Source: Siphonodentalium dalli (Eukaryota; Mollusca; Scaphopoda; Gadilida; Siphonodentaliidae). From it: a stretch of 64,000 nucleotides of DNA. Shown piece by piece: positions 13,928-27,400 of this stretch (position 1 is its first letter; every line of letters begins with the position of its first letter). The stretch is from NCBI GenBank assembly GCA_032622095.1, contig CP136061.1:98763345-98827344 (forward strand), read 5' to 3'. The position numbers and the translations under genes were made by a program. Below the pieces are notes generated by a model. It did no database searches and was not told the DNA's origin. It saw only the letters and a list, made by a program, of their open reading frames with translations.

Positions 13928-16900
13928 GAGAGCGCGAATTAGGTCTAGAGAAGTCTCCTTGTGCAAACTGGAAACTGCGTTTTTTTTTTTTTGTGGAAAT
14001 TGTGCTGTGAAGTTAGACGGACGTTGGACGTTCGTGGACATTCAACAATTTGATTATTTGCATGGAAATATGTTTGCAAGGAGGGTGATTTGTTTAAATA
14101 AGAGTTGTGTGGGCACAAGGCAGCTGTTAGTCATATCAACAAATGCGAGTCTATGGTATTTCATTGAAAACAGACCGTGTCGCGAATGTCCACGAACGTC
14201 CAACGTCCGTCCAACTTCACAGCGATATTCCCAAATATTTGATCACCCCCATTATCTCACAAACTGCAAGCATTATGATATGCCGATGATTTTCATTCGT
14301 TACACATCCGGGTACGCCCATGGCACCCGAAACGGGCCCTATAATTGGGCCAGAAACATATATTTGAATGTCTGTTTGAATGTCTTTCGAAAGGTAAACA
14401 AATGGACGTTCGACTTAGAAAATTCTGTCTAAAGTTCGCCGTGAGTGCAGAGGGTAGAGGCAAAACCAGTGGATCAATAACCTTGAAATTTCGGTAGGGA
14501 AATCCTATGGAGCATAGCTTATTCCCACGCAATACCGCTTGGACCGAAACAAAGCGGTTCTACCTGTGCCTATATATGTGCGATTCGAGTCACCTGCCGG
14601 TAACCCCATTTTAGATCCACAGTGTTGAACGTCCAACGTCCAATGTTTTTCAAAGTAAAAAACATTCGGAAAATTGTCTTAATTTTTATTTTTAAATTAA
14701 TCTGTTTGAGAGCGCGAATTAGGTCAAGAGAAGTCTCCTGGTGCAAACTGGAAACTGCGTTTTTTTTTTTTTTTGGAAATTGTGCTGTGAAGTTAGACGG
14801 ACGTTGGACGTTCGTGGACATTCAACAATTTGATTATTTGCATGGAAATATGTTTGCAAGGAGGGTGATTTTTTAAAATAAGAGTTGTGTGGGCACAAGG
14901 CAGCTGTTAGTCATATCAACAAATGCGAGTCTATGGTATTTCATTGAAAACAGACCGTGTCGCGAATGTCCACGAACGTCCAACGTCCGTCCAACTTCAC
15001 AGCGATATTCCCAAATATTTGATCACCCCCATTATCTCACAAACTGCAAGCATTATGATATGCCGATGATTTTCATTCGTTACACATCCGGGTACGCCCA
15101 TGGCACCCGAAACGGGCCCTATAATTGGGCCAGAAGCATATATTTGAATATCTGTTTGAATGTCTTTCGAAAGGTAAACAAATAGACGTTCGACTTAGAA
15201 AATTCTGTCTAAAGTTCGCCGTGAGTGCAGAGGGTAGAGGCAAAACCAGTGGATCAATAACCTTGAAATTTCAGTAGGGAAATCCTATGGAGCATAGCTT
15301 ATTCCCACGCAATACCGCTTGGACCGAAACAAAGCGGTTCTACATGTGTACACATTTGAATTTCAGTTTGAATGTTTTTCAAAGGGGAAAGGAACATTCG
15401 GAAAATTATGAAAAAAAAATAAAAGTTTAAAATTTGTGAACTGGAGAGCGCGAATTAGGTCTAGAGAAGTCTCCTTGTGCAAACTGGAAACTGCGTTTTT
15501 TTTTTTTGTGGAAATTGTGCTGTGAAGTTAGACGGACGTTGGACGTTCGTGGACATTCAACAATTTGATTATTTGCATGGAAATATGTTTGCAAGGAGGG
15601 TGATTTGTTTAAATAAGAGTTGTGTGGGCACAAGGCAGCTGTTAGTCATATCAACAAATGCGAGTCTATGGTATTTCATTGAAAACAGACCGTGTCGCGA
15701 ATGTCCACGAACGTCCAACGTCCGTCCAACTTCACAGCGATATTCCCAAATATTTGATCACCCCCATTATCTCACAAACTGCAAGCATTATGATATGCCG
15801 ATGATTTTCATTCGTTACACATCCGGGTACGCCCATGGCACCCGAAACGGGCCCTATAATTGGGCCAGAAACATATATTTGAATGTCTGTTTGAATGTCT
15901 TTCGAAAGGTAAACAAATGGACGTTCGACTTAGAAAATTCTGTCTAAAGTTCGCCGTGAGTGCAGAGGGTAGAGGCAAAACCAGTGGATCAATAACCTTG
16001 AAATTTCGGTAGGGAAATCCTATGGAGCATAGCTTATTCCCACGCAATACCGCTTGGACCGAAACAAAGCGGTTCTACCTGTGCCTATATATGTGCGATT
16101 CGAGTCACCTGCCGGTAACCCCATTTTAGATCCACAGTGTTGAACGTCCAACGTCCAATGTTTTTCAAAGTAAAAAACATTCGGAAAATTGTCTTAATTT
16201 TTATTTTTAAATTAATCTGTTTGAGAGCGCGAATTAGGTCAAGAGAAGTCTCCTGGTGCAAACTGGAAACTGCGTTTTTTTTTTTTTTTGGAAATTGTGC
16301 TGTGAAGTTAGACGGACGTTGGACGTTCGTGGACATTCAACAATTTGATTATTTGCATGGAAATATGTTTGCAAGGAGGGTGATTTTTTAAAATAAGAGT
16401 TGTGTGGGCACAAGGCAGCTGTTAGTCATATCAACAAATGCGAGTCTATGGTATTTCATTGAAAACAGACCGTGTCGCGAATGTCCACGAACGTCCAACG
16501 TCCGTCCAACTTCACAGCGATATTCCCAAATATTTGATCACCCCCATTATCTCACAAACTGCAAGCATTATGATATGCCGATGATTTTCATTCGTTACAC
16601 ATCCGGGTACGCCCATGGCACCCGAAACGGGCCCTATAATTGGGCCAGAAGCATATATTTGAATATCTGTTTGAATGTCTTTCGAAAGGTAAACAAATAG
16701 ACGTTCGACTTAGAAAATTCTGTCTAAAGTTCGCCGTGAGTGCAGAGGGTAGAGGCAAAACCAGTGGATCAATAACCTTGAAATTTCAGTAGGGAAATCC
16801 TATGGAGCATAGCTTATTCCCACGCAATACCGCTTGGACCGAAACAAAGCGGTTCTACATGTGTACACATTTGAATTTCAGTTTGAATGTTTTTCAAAGG

Positions 16901-19900
16901 GGAAAGGAACATTCGGAAAATTATGAAAAAAAAATAAAAGTTTAAAATTTGTGAACTGGAGAGCGCGAATTAGGTCTAGAGAAGTCTCCTTGTGCAAACT
17001 GGAAACTGCGTTTTTTTTTTTTGTGGAAATTGTGCTGTGAAGTTAGACGGACGTTGGACGTTCGTGGACATTCAACAATTTGATTATTTGCATGGAAATA
17101 TGTTTGCAAGGAGGGTGATTTGTTTAAATAAGAGTTGTGTGGGCACAAGGCAGCTGTTAGTCATATCAACAAATGCGAGTCTATGGTATTTCATTGAAAA
17201 CAGACCGTGTCGCGAATGTCCACGAACGTCCAACGTCCGTCCAACTTCACAGCGATATTCCCAAATATTTGATCACCCCCATTATCTCACAAACTGCAAG
17301 CATTATGATATGCCGATGATTTTCATTCGTTACACATCCGGGTACGCCCATGGCACCCGAAACGGGCCCTATAATTGGGCCAGAAGCATATATTTGAATA
17401 TCTGTTTGAATGTCTTTCGAAAGGTAAACAAATAGACGTTCGACTTAGAAAATTCTGTCTAAAGTTCGCCGTGAGTGCAGAGGGTAGAGGCAAAACCAGT
17501 GGATCAATAACCTTGAAATTTCAGTAGGGAAATCCTATGGAGCATAGCTTATTCCCACGCAATACCGCTTGGACCGAAACAAAGCGGTTCTACATGTGTA
17601 CACATTTGAATTTCAGTTTGAATGTTTTTCAAAGGGGAAAGGAACATTCGGAAAATTATGAAAAAAAAATAAAAGTTTAAAATTTGTGAACTGGAGAGCG
17701 CGAATTAGGTCTAGAGAAGTCTCCTTGTGCAAACTGGAAACTGCGTTTTTTTTTTTTTTGTGGAAATTGTGCTGTGAAGTTAGACGGACGTTGGACGTTC
17801 GTGGACATTCAACAATTTGATTATTTGCATGGAAATATGTTTGCAAGGAGGGTGATTTGTTTAAATAAGAGTTGTGTGGGCACAAGGCAGCTGTTAGTCA
17901 TATCAACAAATGCGAGTCTATGGTATTTCATTGAAAACAGACCGTGTCGCGAATGTCCACGAACGTCCAACGTCCGTCCAACTTCACAGCGATATTCCCA
18001 AATATTTGATCACCCCCATTATCTCACAAACTGCAAGCATTATGATATGCCGATGATTTTCATTCGTTACACATCCGGGTACGCCCATGGCACCCGAAAC
18101 GGGCCCTATAATTGGGCCAGAAACATATATTTGAATGTCTGTTTGAATGTCTTTCGAAAGGTAAACAAATGGACGTTCGACTTAGAAAATTCTGTCTAAA
18201 GTTCGCCGTGAGTGCAGAGGGTAGAGGCAAAACCAGTGGATCAATAACCTTGAAATTTCGGTAGGGAAATCCTATGGAGCATAGCTTATTCCCACGCAAT
18301 ACCGCTTGGACCGAAACAAAGCGGTTCTACCTGTGCCTATATATGTGCGATTCGAGTCACCTGCCGGTAACCCCATTTTAGATCCACAGTGTTGAACGTC
18401 CAACGTCCAATGTTTTTCAAAGTAAAAAACATTCGGAAAATTGTCTTAATTTTTATTTTTAAATTAATCTGTTTGAGAGCGCGAATTAGGTCAAGAGAAG
18501 TCTCCTGGTGCAAACTGGAAACTGCGTTTTTTTTTTTTTTTGGAAATTGTGCTGTGAAGTTAGACGGACGTTGGACGTTCGTGGACATTCAACAATTTGA
18601 TTATTTGCATGGAAATATGTTTGCAAGGAGGGTGATTTTTTAAAATAAGAGTTGTGTGGGCACAAGGCAGCTGTTAGTCATATCAACAAATGCGAGTCTA
18701 TGGTATTTCATTGAAAACAGACCGTGTCGCGAATGTCCACGAACGTCCAACGTCCGTCCAACTTCACAGCGATATTCCCAAATATTTGATCACCCCCATT
18801 ATCTCACAAACTGCAAGCATTATGATATGCCGATGATTTTCATTCGTTACACATCCGGGTACGCCCATGGCACCCGAAACGGGCCCTATAATTGGGCCAG
18901 AAGCATATATTTGAATATCTGTTTGAATGTCTTTCGAAAGGTAAACAAATAGACGTTCGACTTAGAAAATTCTGTCTAAAGTTCGCCGTGAGTGCAGAGG
19001 GTAGAGGCAAAACCAGTGGATCAATAACCTTGAAATTTCAGTAGGGAAATCCTATGGAGCATAGCTTATTCCCACGCAATACCGCTTGGACCGAAACAAA
19101 GCGGTTCTACATGTGTACACATTTGAATTTCAGTTTGAATGTTTTTCAAAGGGGAAAGGAACATTCGGAAAATTATGAAAAAAAAATAAAAGTTTAAAAT
19201 TTGTGAACTGGAGAGCGCGAATTAGGTCTAGAGAAGTCTCCTTGTGCAAACTGGAAACTGCGTTTTTTTTTTTTGTGGAAATTGTGCTGTGAAGTTAGAC
19301 GGACGTTGGACGTTCGTGGACATTCAACAATTTGATTATTTGCATGGAAATATGTTTGCAAGGAGGGTGATTTGTTTAAATAAGAGTTGTGTGGGCACAA
19401 GGCAGCTGTTAGTCATATCAACAAATGCGAGTCTATGGTATTTCATTGAAAACAGACCGTGTCGCGAATGTCCACGAACGTCCAACGTCCGTCCAACTTC
19501 ACAGCGATATTCCCAAATATTTGATCACCCCCATTATCTCACAAACTGCAAGCATTATGATATGCCGATGATTTTCATTCGTTACACATCCGGGTACGCC
19601 CATGGCACCCGAAACGGGCCCTATAATTGGGCCAGAAACATATATTTGAATGTCTGTTTGAATGTCTTTCGAAAGGTAAACAAATGGACGTTCGACTTAG
19701 AAAATTCTGTCTAAAGTTCGCCGTGAGTGCAGAGGGTAGAGGCAAAACCAGTGGATCAATAACCTTGAAATTTCGGTAGGGAAATCCTATGGAGCATAGC
19801 TTATTCCCACGCAATACCGCTTGGACCGAAACAAAGCGGTTCTACCTGTGCCTATATATGTGCGATTCGAGTCACCTGCCGGTAACCCCATTTTAGATCC

Positions 19901-21460
19901 ACAGTGTTGAACGTCCAACGTCCAATGTTTTTCAAAGTAAAAAACATTCGGAAAATTGTCTTAATTTTTATTTTTAAATTAATCTGTTTGAGAGCGCGAA
20001 TTAGGTCAAGAGAAGTCTCCTGGTGCAAACTGGAAACTGCGTTTTTTTTTTTTTTTGGAAATTGTGCTGTGAAGTTAGACGGACGTTGGACGTTCGTGGA
20101 CATTCAACAATTTGATTATTTGCATGGAAATATGTTTGCAAGGAGGGTGATTTTTTAAAATAAGAGTTGTGTGGGCACAAGGCAGCTGTTAGTCATATCA
20201 ACAAATGCGAGTCTATGGTATTTCATTGAAAACAGACCGTGTCGCGAATGTCCACGAACGTCCAACGTCCGTCCAACTTCACAGCGATATTCCCAAATAT
20301 TTGATCACCCCCATTATCTCACAAACTGCAAGCATTATGATATGCCGATGATTTTCATTCGTTACACATCCGGGTACGCCCATGGCACCCGAAACGGGCC
20401 CTATAATTGGGCCAGAAGCATATATTTGAATATCTGTTTGAATGTCTTTCGAAAGGTAAACAAATAGACGTTCGACTTAGAAAATTCTGTCTAAAGTTCG
20501 CCGTGAGTGCAGAGGGTAGAGGCAAAACCAGTGGATCAATAACCTTGAAATTTCAGTAGGGAAATCCTATGGAGCATAGCTTATTCCCACGCAATACCGC
20601 TTGGACCGAAACAAAGCGGTTCTACATGTGTACACATTTGAATTTCAGTTTGAATGTTTTTCAAAGGGGAAAGGAACATTCGGAAAATTATGAAAAAAAA
20701 ATAAAAGTTTAAAATTTGTGAACTGGAGAGCGCGAATTAGGTCTAGAGAAGTCTCCTTGTGCAAACTGGAAACTGCGTTTTTTTTTTTTGTGGAAATTGT
20801 GCTGTGAAGTTAGACGGACGTTGGACGTTCGTGGACATTCAACAATTTGATTATTTGCATGGAAATATGTTTGCAAGGAGGGTGATTTGTTTAAATAAGA
20901 GTTGTGTGGGCACAAGGCAGCTGTTAGTCATATCAACAAATGCGAGTCTATGGTATTTCATTGAAAACAGACCGTGTCGCGAATGTCCACGAACGTCCAA
21001 CGTCCGTCCAACTTCACAGCGATATTCCCAAATATTTGATCACCCCCATTATCTCACAAACTGCAAGCATTATGATATGCCGATGATTTTCATTCGTTAC
21101 ACATCCGGGTACGCCCATGGCACCCGAAACGGGCCCTATAATTGGGCCAGAAGCATATATTTGAATATCTGTTTGAATGTCTTTCGAAAGGTAAACAAAT
21201 AGACGTTCGACTTAGAAAATTCTGTCTAAAGTTCGCCGTGAGTGCAGAGGGTAGAGGCAAAACCAGTGGATCAATAACCTTGAAATTTCAGTAGGGAAAT
21301 CCTATGGAGCATAGCTTATTCCCACGCAATACCGCTTGGACCGAAACAAAGCGGTTCTACATGTGTACACATTTGAATTTCAGTTTGAATGTTTTTCAAA
21401 GGGGAAAGGAACATTCGGAAAATTATGAAAAAAAAATAAAAGTTTAAAATTTGTGAACTG
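13928..21460 (+). repeat. Pentameric higher-order repeat, two copies of 3.77 kb
   Basis: Units 7-11 and 12-16 both read b a b a a. Block starts at 13,928, 17,694 and 21,461 are 3,766-3,767 bp apart. The equal spacing and identical unit order indicate that a five-unit block was duplicated as a whole. Confidence 0.85.
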
Positions 21461-24400
21461 GAGAGCGCGAATTAGGTCTAGAGAAGTCTCCTTGTGCAAA
21501 CTGGAAACTGCGTTTTTTTTTTTTTGTGGAAATTGTGCTGTGAAGTTAGACGGACGTTGGACGTTCGTGGACATTCAACAATTTGATTATTTGCATGGAA
21601 ATATGTTTGCAAGGAGGGTGATTTGTTTAAATAAGAGTTGTGTGGGCACAAGGCAGCTGTTAGTCATATCAACAAATGCGAGTCTATGGTATTTCATTGA
21701 AAACAGACCGTGTCGCGAATGTCCACGAACGTCCAACGTCCGTCCAACTTCACAGCGATATTCCCAAATATTTGATCACCCCCATTATCTCACAAACTGC
21801 AAGCATTATGATATGCCGATGATTTTCATTCGTTACACATCCGGGTACGCCCATGGCACCCGAAACGGGCCCTATAATTGGGCCAGAAACATATATTTGA
21901 ATGTCTGTTTGAATGTCTTTCGAAAGGTAAACAAATGGACGTTCGACTTAGAAAATTCTGTCTAAAGTTCGCCGTGAGTGCAGAGGGTAGAGGCAAAACC
22001 AGTGGATCAATAACCTTGAAATTTCGGTAGGGAAATCCTATGGAGCATAGCTTATTCCCACGCAATACCGCTTGGACCGAAACAAAGCGGTTCTACCTGT
22101 GCCTATATATGTGCGATTCGAGTCACCTGCCGGTAACCCCATTTTAGATCCACAGTGTTGAACGTCCAACGTCCAATGTTTTTCAAAGTAAAAAACATTC
22201 GGAAAATTGTCTTAATTTTTATTTTTAAATTAATCTGTTTGAGAGCGCGAATTAGGTCAAGAGAAGTCTCCTGGTGCAAACTGGAAACTGCGTTTTTTTT
22301 TTTTTTTGGAAATTGTGCTGTGAAGTTAGACGGACGTTGGACGTTCGTGGACATTCAACAATTTGATTATTTGCATGGAAATATGTTTGCAAGGAGGGTG
22401 ATTTTTTAAAATAAGAGTTGTGTGGGCACAAGGCAGCTGTTAGTCATATCAACAAATGCGAGTCTATGGTATTTCATTGAAAACAGACCGTGTCGCGAAT
22501 GTCCACGAACGTCCAACGTCCGTCCAACTTCACAGCGATATTCCCAAATATTTGATCACCCCCATTATCTCACAAACTGCAAGCATTATGATATGCCGAT
22601 GATTTTCATTCGTTACACATCCGGGTACGCCCATGGCACCCGAAACGGGCCCTATAATTGGGCCAGAAGCATATATTTGAATATCTGTTTGAATGTCTTT
22701 CGAAAGGTAAACAAATAGACGTTCGACTTAGAAAATTCTGTCTAAAGTTCGCCGTGAGTGCAGAGGGTAGAGGCAAAACCAGTGGATCAATAACCTTGAA
22801 ACTTCAGTAGGGAAATCCTATGGAGCATAGCTTATTCCCACGCAATACCGCTTGGACCGAAACAAAGCGGTTCTACATGTGTACACATTTGAATTTCAGT
22901 TTGAATGTTTTTCAAAGGGGAAAGGAACATTCGGAAAATTATGAAAAAAAAATAAAAGTTTAAAATTTGTGAACTGGAGAGCGCGAATTAGGTCTAGAGA
23001 AGTCTCCTTGTGCAAACTGGAAACTGCGTTTTTTTTTTTTGTGGAAATTGTGCTGTGAAGTTAGACGGACGTTGGACGTTCGTGGACATTCAACAATTTG
23101 ATTATTTGCATGGAAATATGTTTGCAAGGAGGGTGATTTGTTTAAATAAGAGTTGTGTGGGCACAAGGCAGCTGTTAGTCATATCAACAAATGCGAGTCT
23201 ATGGTATTTCATTGAAAACAGACCGTGTCGCGAATGTCCACGAACGTCCAACGTCCGTCCAACTTCACAGCGATATTCCCAAATATTTGATCACCCCCAT
23301 TATCTCACAAACTGCAAGCATTATGATATGCCGATGATTTTCATTCGTTACACATCCGGGTACGCCCATGGCACCCGAAACGGGCCCTATAATTGGGCCA
23401 GAAACATATATTTGAATGTCTGTTTGAATGTCTTTCGAAAGGTAAACAAATGGACGTTCGACTTAGAAAATTCTGTCTAAAGTTCGCCGTGAGTGCAGAG
23501 GGTAGAGGCAAAACCAGTGGATCAATAACCTTGAAATTTCGGTAGGGAAATCCTATGGAGCATAGCTTATTCCCACGCAATACCGCTTGGACCGAAACAA
23601 AGCGGTTCTACCTGTGCCTATATATGTGCGATTCGAGTCACCTGCCGGTAACCCCATTTTAGATCCACAGTGTTGAACGTCCAACGTCCAATGTTTTTCA
23701 AAGTAAAAAACATTCGGAAAATTGTCTTAATTTTTATTTTTAAATTAATCTGTTTGAGAGCGCGAATTAGGTCAAGAGAAGTCTCCTGGTGCAAACTGGA
23801 AACTGCGTTTTTTTTTTTTTTTGGAAATTGTGCTGTGAAGTTAGACGGACGTTGGACGTTCGTGGACATTCAACAATTTGATTATTTGCATGGAAATATG
23901 TTTGCAAGGAGGGTGATTTTTTAAAATAAGAGTTGTGTGGGCACAAGGCAGCTGTTAGTCATATCAACAAATGCGAGTCTATGGTATTTCATTGAAAACA
24001 GACCGTGTCGCGAATGTCCACGAACGTCCAACGTCCGTCCAACTTCACAGCGATATTCCCAAATATTTGATCACCCCCATTATCTCACAAACTGCAAGCA
24101 TTATGATATGCCGATGATTTTCATTCGTTACACATCCGGGTACGCCCATGGCACCCGAAACGGGCCCTATAATTGGGCCAGAAGCATATATTTGAATATC
24201 TGTTTGAATGTCTTTCGAAAGGTAAACAAATAGACGTTCGACTTAGAAAATTCTGTCTAAAGTTCGCCGTGAGTGCAGAGGGTAGAGGCAAAACCAGTGG
24301 ATCAATAACCTTGAAATTTCAGTAGGGAAATCCTATGGAGCATAGCTTATTCCCACGCAATACCGCTTGGACCGAAACAAAGCGGTTCTACATGTGTACA

Positions 24401-27400
24401 CATTTGAATTTCAGTTTGAATGTTTTTCAAAGGGGAAAGGAACATTCGGAAAATTATGAAAAAAAAATAAAAGTTTAAAATTTGTGAACTGGAGAGCGCG
24501 AATTAGGTCTAGAGAAGTCTCCTTGTGCAAACTGGAAACTGCGTTTTTTTTTTTTGTGGAAATTGTGCTGTGAAGTTAGACGGACGTTGGACGTTCGTGG
24601 ACATTCAACAATTTGATTATTTGCATGGAAATATGTTTGCAAGGAGGGTGATTTGTTTAAATAAGAGTTGTGTGGGCACAAGGCAGCTGTTAGTCATATC
24701 AACAAATGCGAGTCTATGGTATTTCATTGAAAACAGACCGTGTCTCGAATGTCCACGAACGTCCAACGTCCGTCCAACTTCACAGCGATATTCCCAAATA
24801 TTTGATCACCCCCATTATCTCACAAACTGCAAGCATTATGATATGCCGATGATTTTCATTCGTTACACATCCGGGTACGCCCATGGCACCCGAAACGGGC
24901 CCTATAATTGGGCCAGAAACATATATTTGAATGTCTGTTTGAATGTCTTTCGAAAGGTAAACAAATGGACGTTCGACTTAGAAAATTCTGTCTAAAGTTC
25001 GCCGTGAGTGCAGAGGGTAGAGGCAAAACCAGTGGATCAATAACCTTGAAATTTCGGTAGGGAAATCCTATGGAGCATAGCTTATTCCCACGCAATACCG
25101 CTTGGACCGAAACAAAGCGGTTCTACCTGTGCCTATATATGTGCGATTCGAGTCACCTGCCGGTAACCCCATTTTAGATCCACAGTGTTGAACGTCCAAC
25201 GTCCAATGTTTTTCAAAGTAAAAAACATTCGGAAAATTGTCTTAATTTTTATTTTTAAATTAATCTGTTTGAGAGCGCGAATTAGGTCAAGAGAAGTCTC
25301 CTGGTGCAAACTGGAAACTGCGTTTTTTTTTTTTTGTGGAAATTGTGCTGTGAAGTTAGACGGACGTTGGACGTTCGTGGACATTCAACAATTTGATTAT
25401 TTGCATGGAAATATGTTTGCAAGGAGGGTGATTTTTTAAAATAAGAGTTGTGTGGGCACAAGGCAGCTGTTAGTCATATCAACAAATGCGAGTCTATGGT
25501 ATTTCATTGAAAACAGACCGTGTCGCGAATGTCCACGAACGTCCAACGTCCGTCCAACTTCACAGCGATATTCCCAAATATTTGATCACCCCCATTATCT
25601 CACAAACTGCAAGCATTATGATATGCCGATGATTTTCATTCGTTACACATCCGGGTACGCCCATGGCACCCGAAACGGGCCCTATAATTGGGCCAGAAGC
25701 ATATATTTGAATATCTGTTTGAATGTCTTTCGAAAGGTAAACAAATAGACGTTCGACTTAGAAAATTCTGTCTAAAGTTCGCCGTGAGTGCAGAGGGTAG
25801 AGGCAAAACCAGTGGATCAATAACCTTGAAATTTCAGTAGGGAAATCCTATGGAGCATAGCTTATTCCCACGCAATACCGCTTGGACCGAAACAAAGCGG
25901 TTCTACCTGTGCCTATATATGTGCGATTCGAGTCACCTGCCGGTAACCCCATTTTAGATCCACAGTGTTGAACGTCCAACGTCCAATGTTTTTCAAAGTA
26001 AAAAACATTCGGAAAATTGTCTTAATTTTTTTTTTTAAATTTGTCTGTTTGAGAGCGCGAATTAGGTCAAGAGAAGTTTCCTGGTGCAAACTGGAAACTG
26101 CGTTTTTTTTTTTTGTGGAAATTGTGCTGTGAAGTTAGACGGACGTTGGACGTTCGTGGACATTCAACAATTTGATTATTTGCATGGAAATATGTTTGCA
26201 AGGAGGGTGATTTGTTTAAATAAGAGTTGTGTGGGCACAAGGCAGCTGTTAGTAATATCAACAAATGCGAGTCTATGGTATTTCATTGAAAACAGACCGT
26301 GTCGCGAATGTCCACGAACGTCCAACGTCCGTCCAACTTCACAGCGATATTCCCAAATATTTGATCACCCCCATTATCTCACAAACTGCAAGCATTATGA
26401 TATGCCGATGATTTTCATTCGTTACACATCCGGGTACGCCCATGGCACCCGAAACGGGCCCTATAATTGGGCCAGAAACATATATTTGAATGTCTGTTTG
26501 AATGTCTTTCGAAAGGTAAACAAATGGACGTTCGACTTAGAAAATTCTGTCTAAAGTTCGCCGTGAGTGCAGAGGGTAGAGGCAAAACCAGTGGATCAAT
26601 AACCTTGAAATTTCGGTAGGGAAATCCTATGGAGCATAGCTTATTCCCACGCAATACCGCTTGGACCGAAACAAAGCGGTTCTACCTGTGCCTATATATG
26701 TGCGATTCGAGTCACCTGCCGGTAACCCCATTTTAGATCCACAGTGTTGAACGTCCAACGTCCAATGTTTTTCAAAGTAAAAAACATTCGGAAAATTGTC
26801 TTAATTTTTATTTTTAAATTAATCTGTTTGAGAGCGCGAATTAGGTCAAGAGAAGTCTCCTGGTGCAAACTGGAAACTGCGTTTTTTTTTTTTTTTGGAA
26901 ATTGTGCTGTGAAGTTAGACGGACGTTGGACGTTCGTGGACATTCAACAATTTGATTATTTGCATGGAAATATGTTTGCAAGGAGGGTGACTTTTTAAAA
27001 TAAGAGTTGTGTGGGCACAAGGCAGCTGTTAGTCATATCAACAAATGCGAGTCTATGGTATTTCATTGAAAACAGACCGTGTCGCGAATGTCCACGAACG
27101 TCCAACGTCCGTCCAACTTCACAGCGATATTCCCAAATATTTGATCACCCCCATTATCTCACAAACTGCAAGCATTATGATATGCCGATGATTTTCATTC
27201 GTTACACATCCGGGTACGCCCATGGCACCCGAAACGGGCCCTATAATTGGGCCAGAAGCATATATTTGAATATCTGTTTGAATGTCTTTCGAAAGGTAAA
27301 CAAATAGACGTTCGACTTAGAAAATTCTGTCTAAAGTTCGCCGTGAGTGCAGAGGGTAGAGGCAAAACCAGTGGATCAATAACCTTGAAATTTCAGTAGG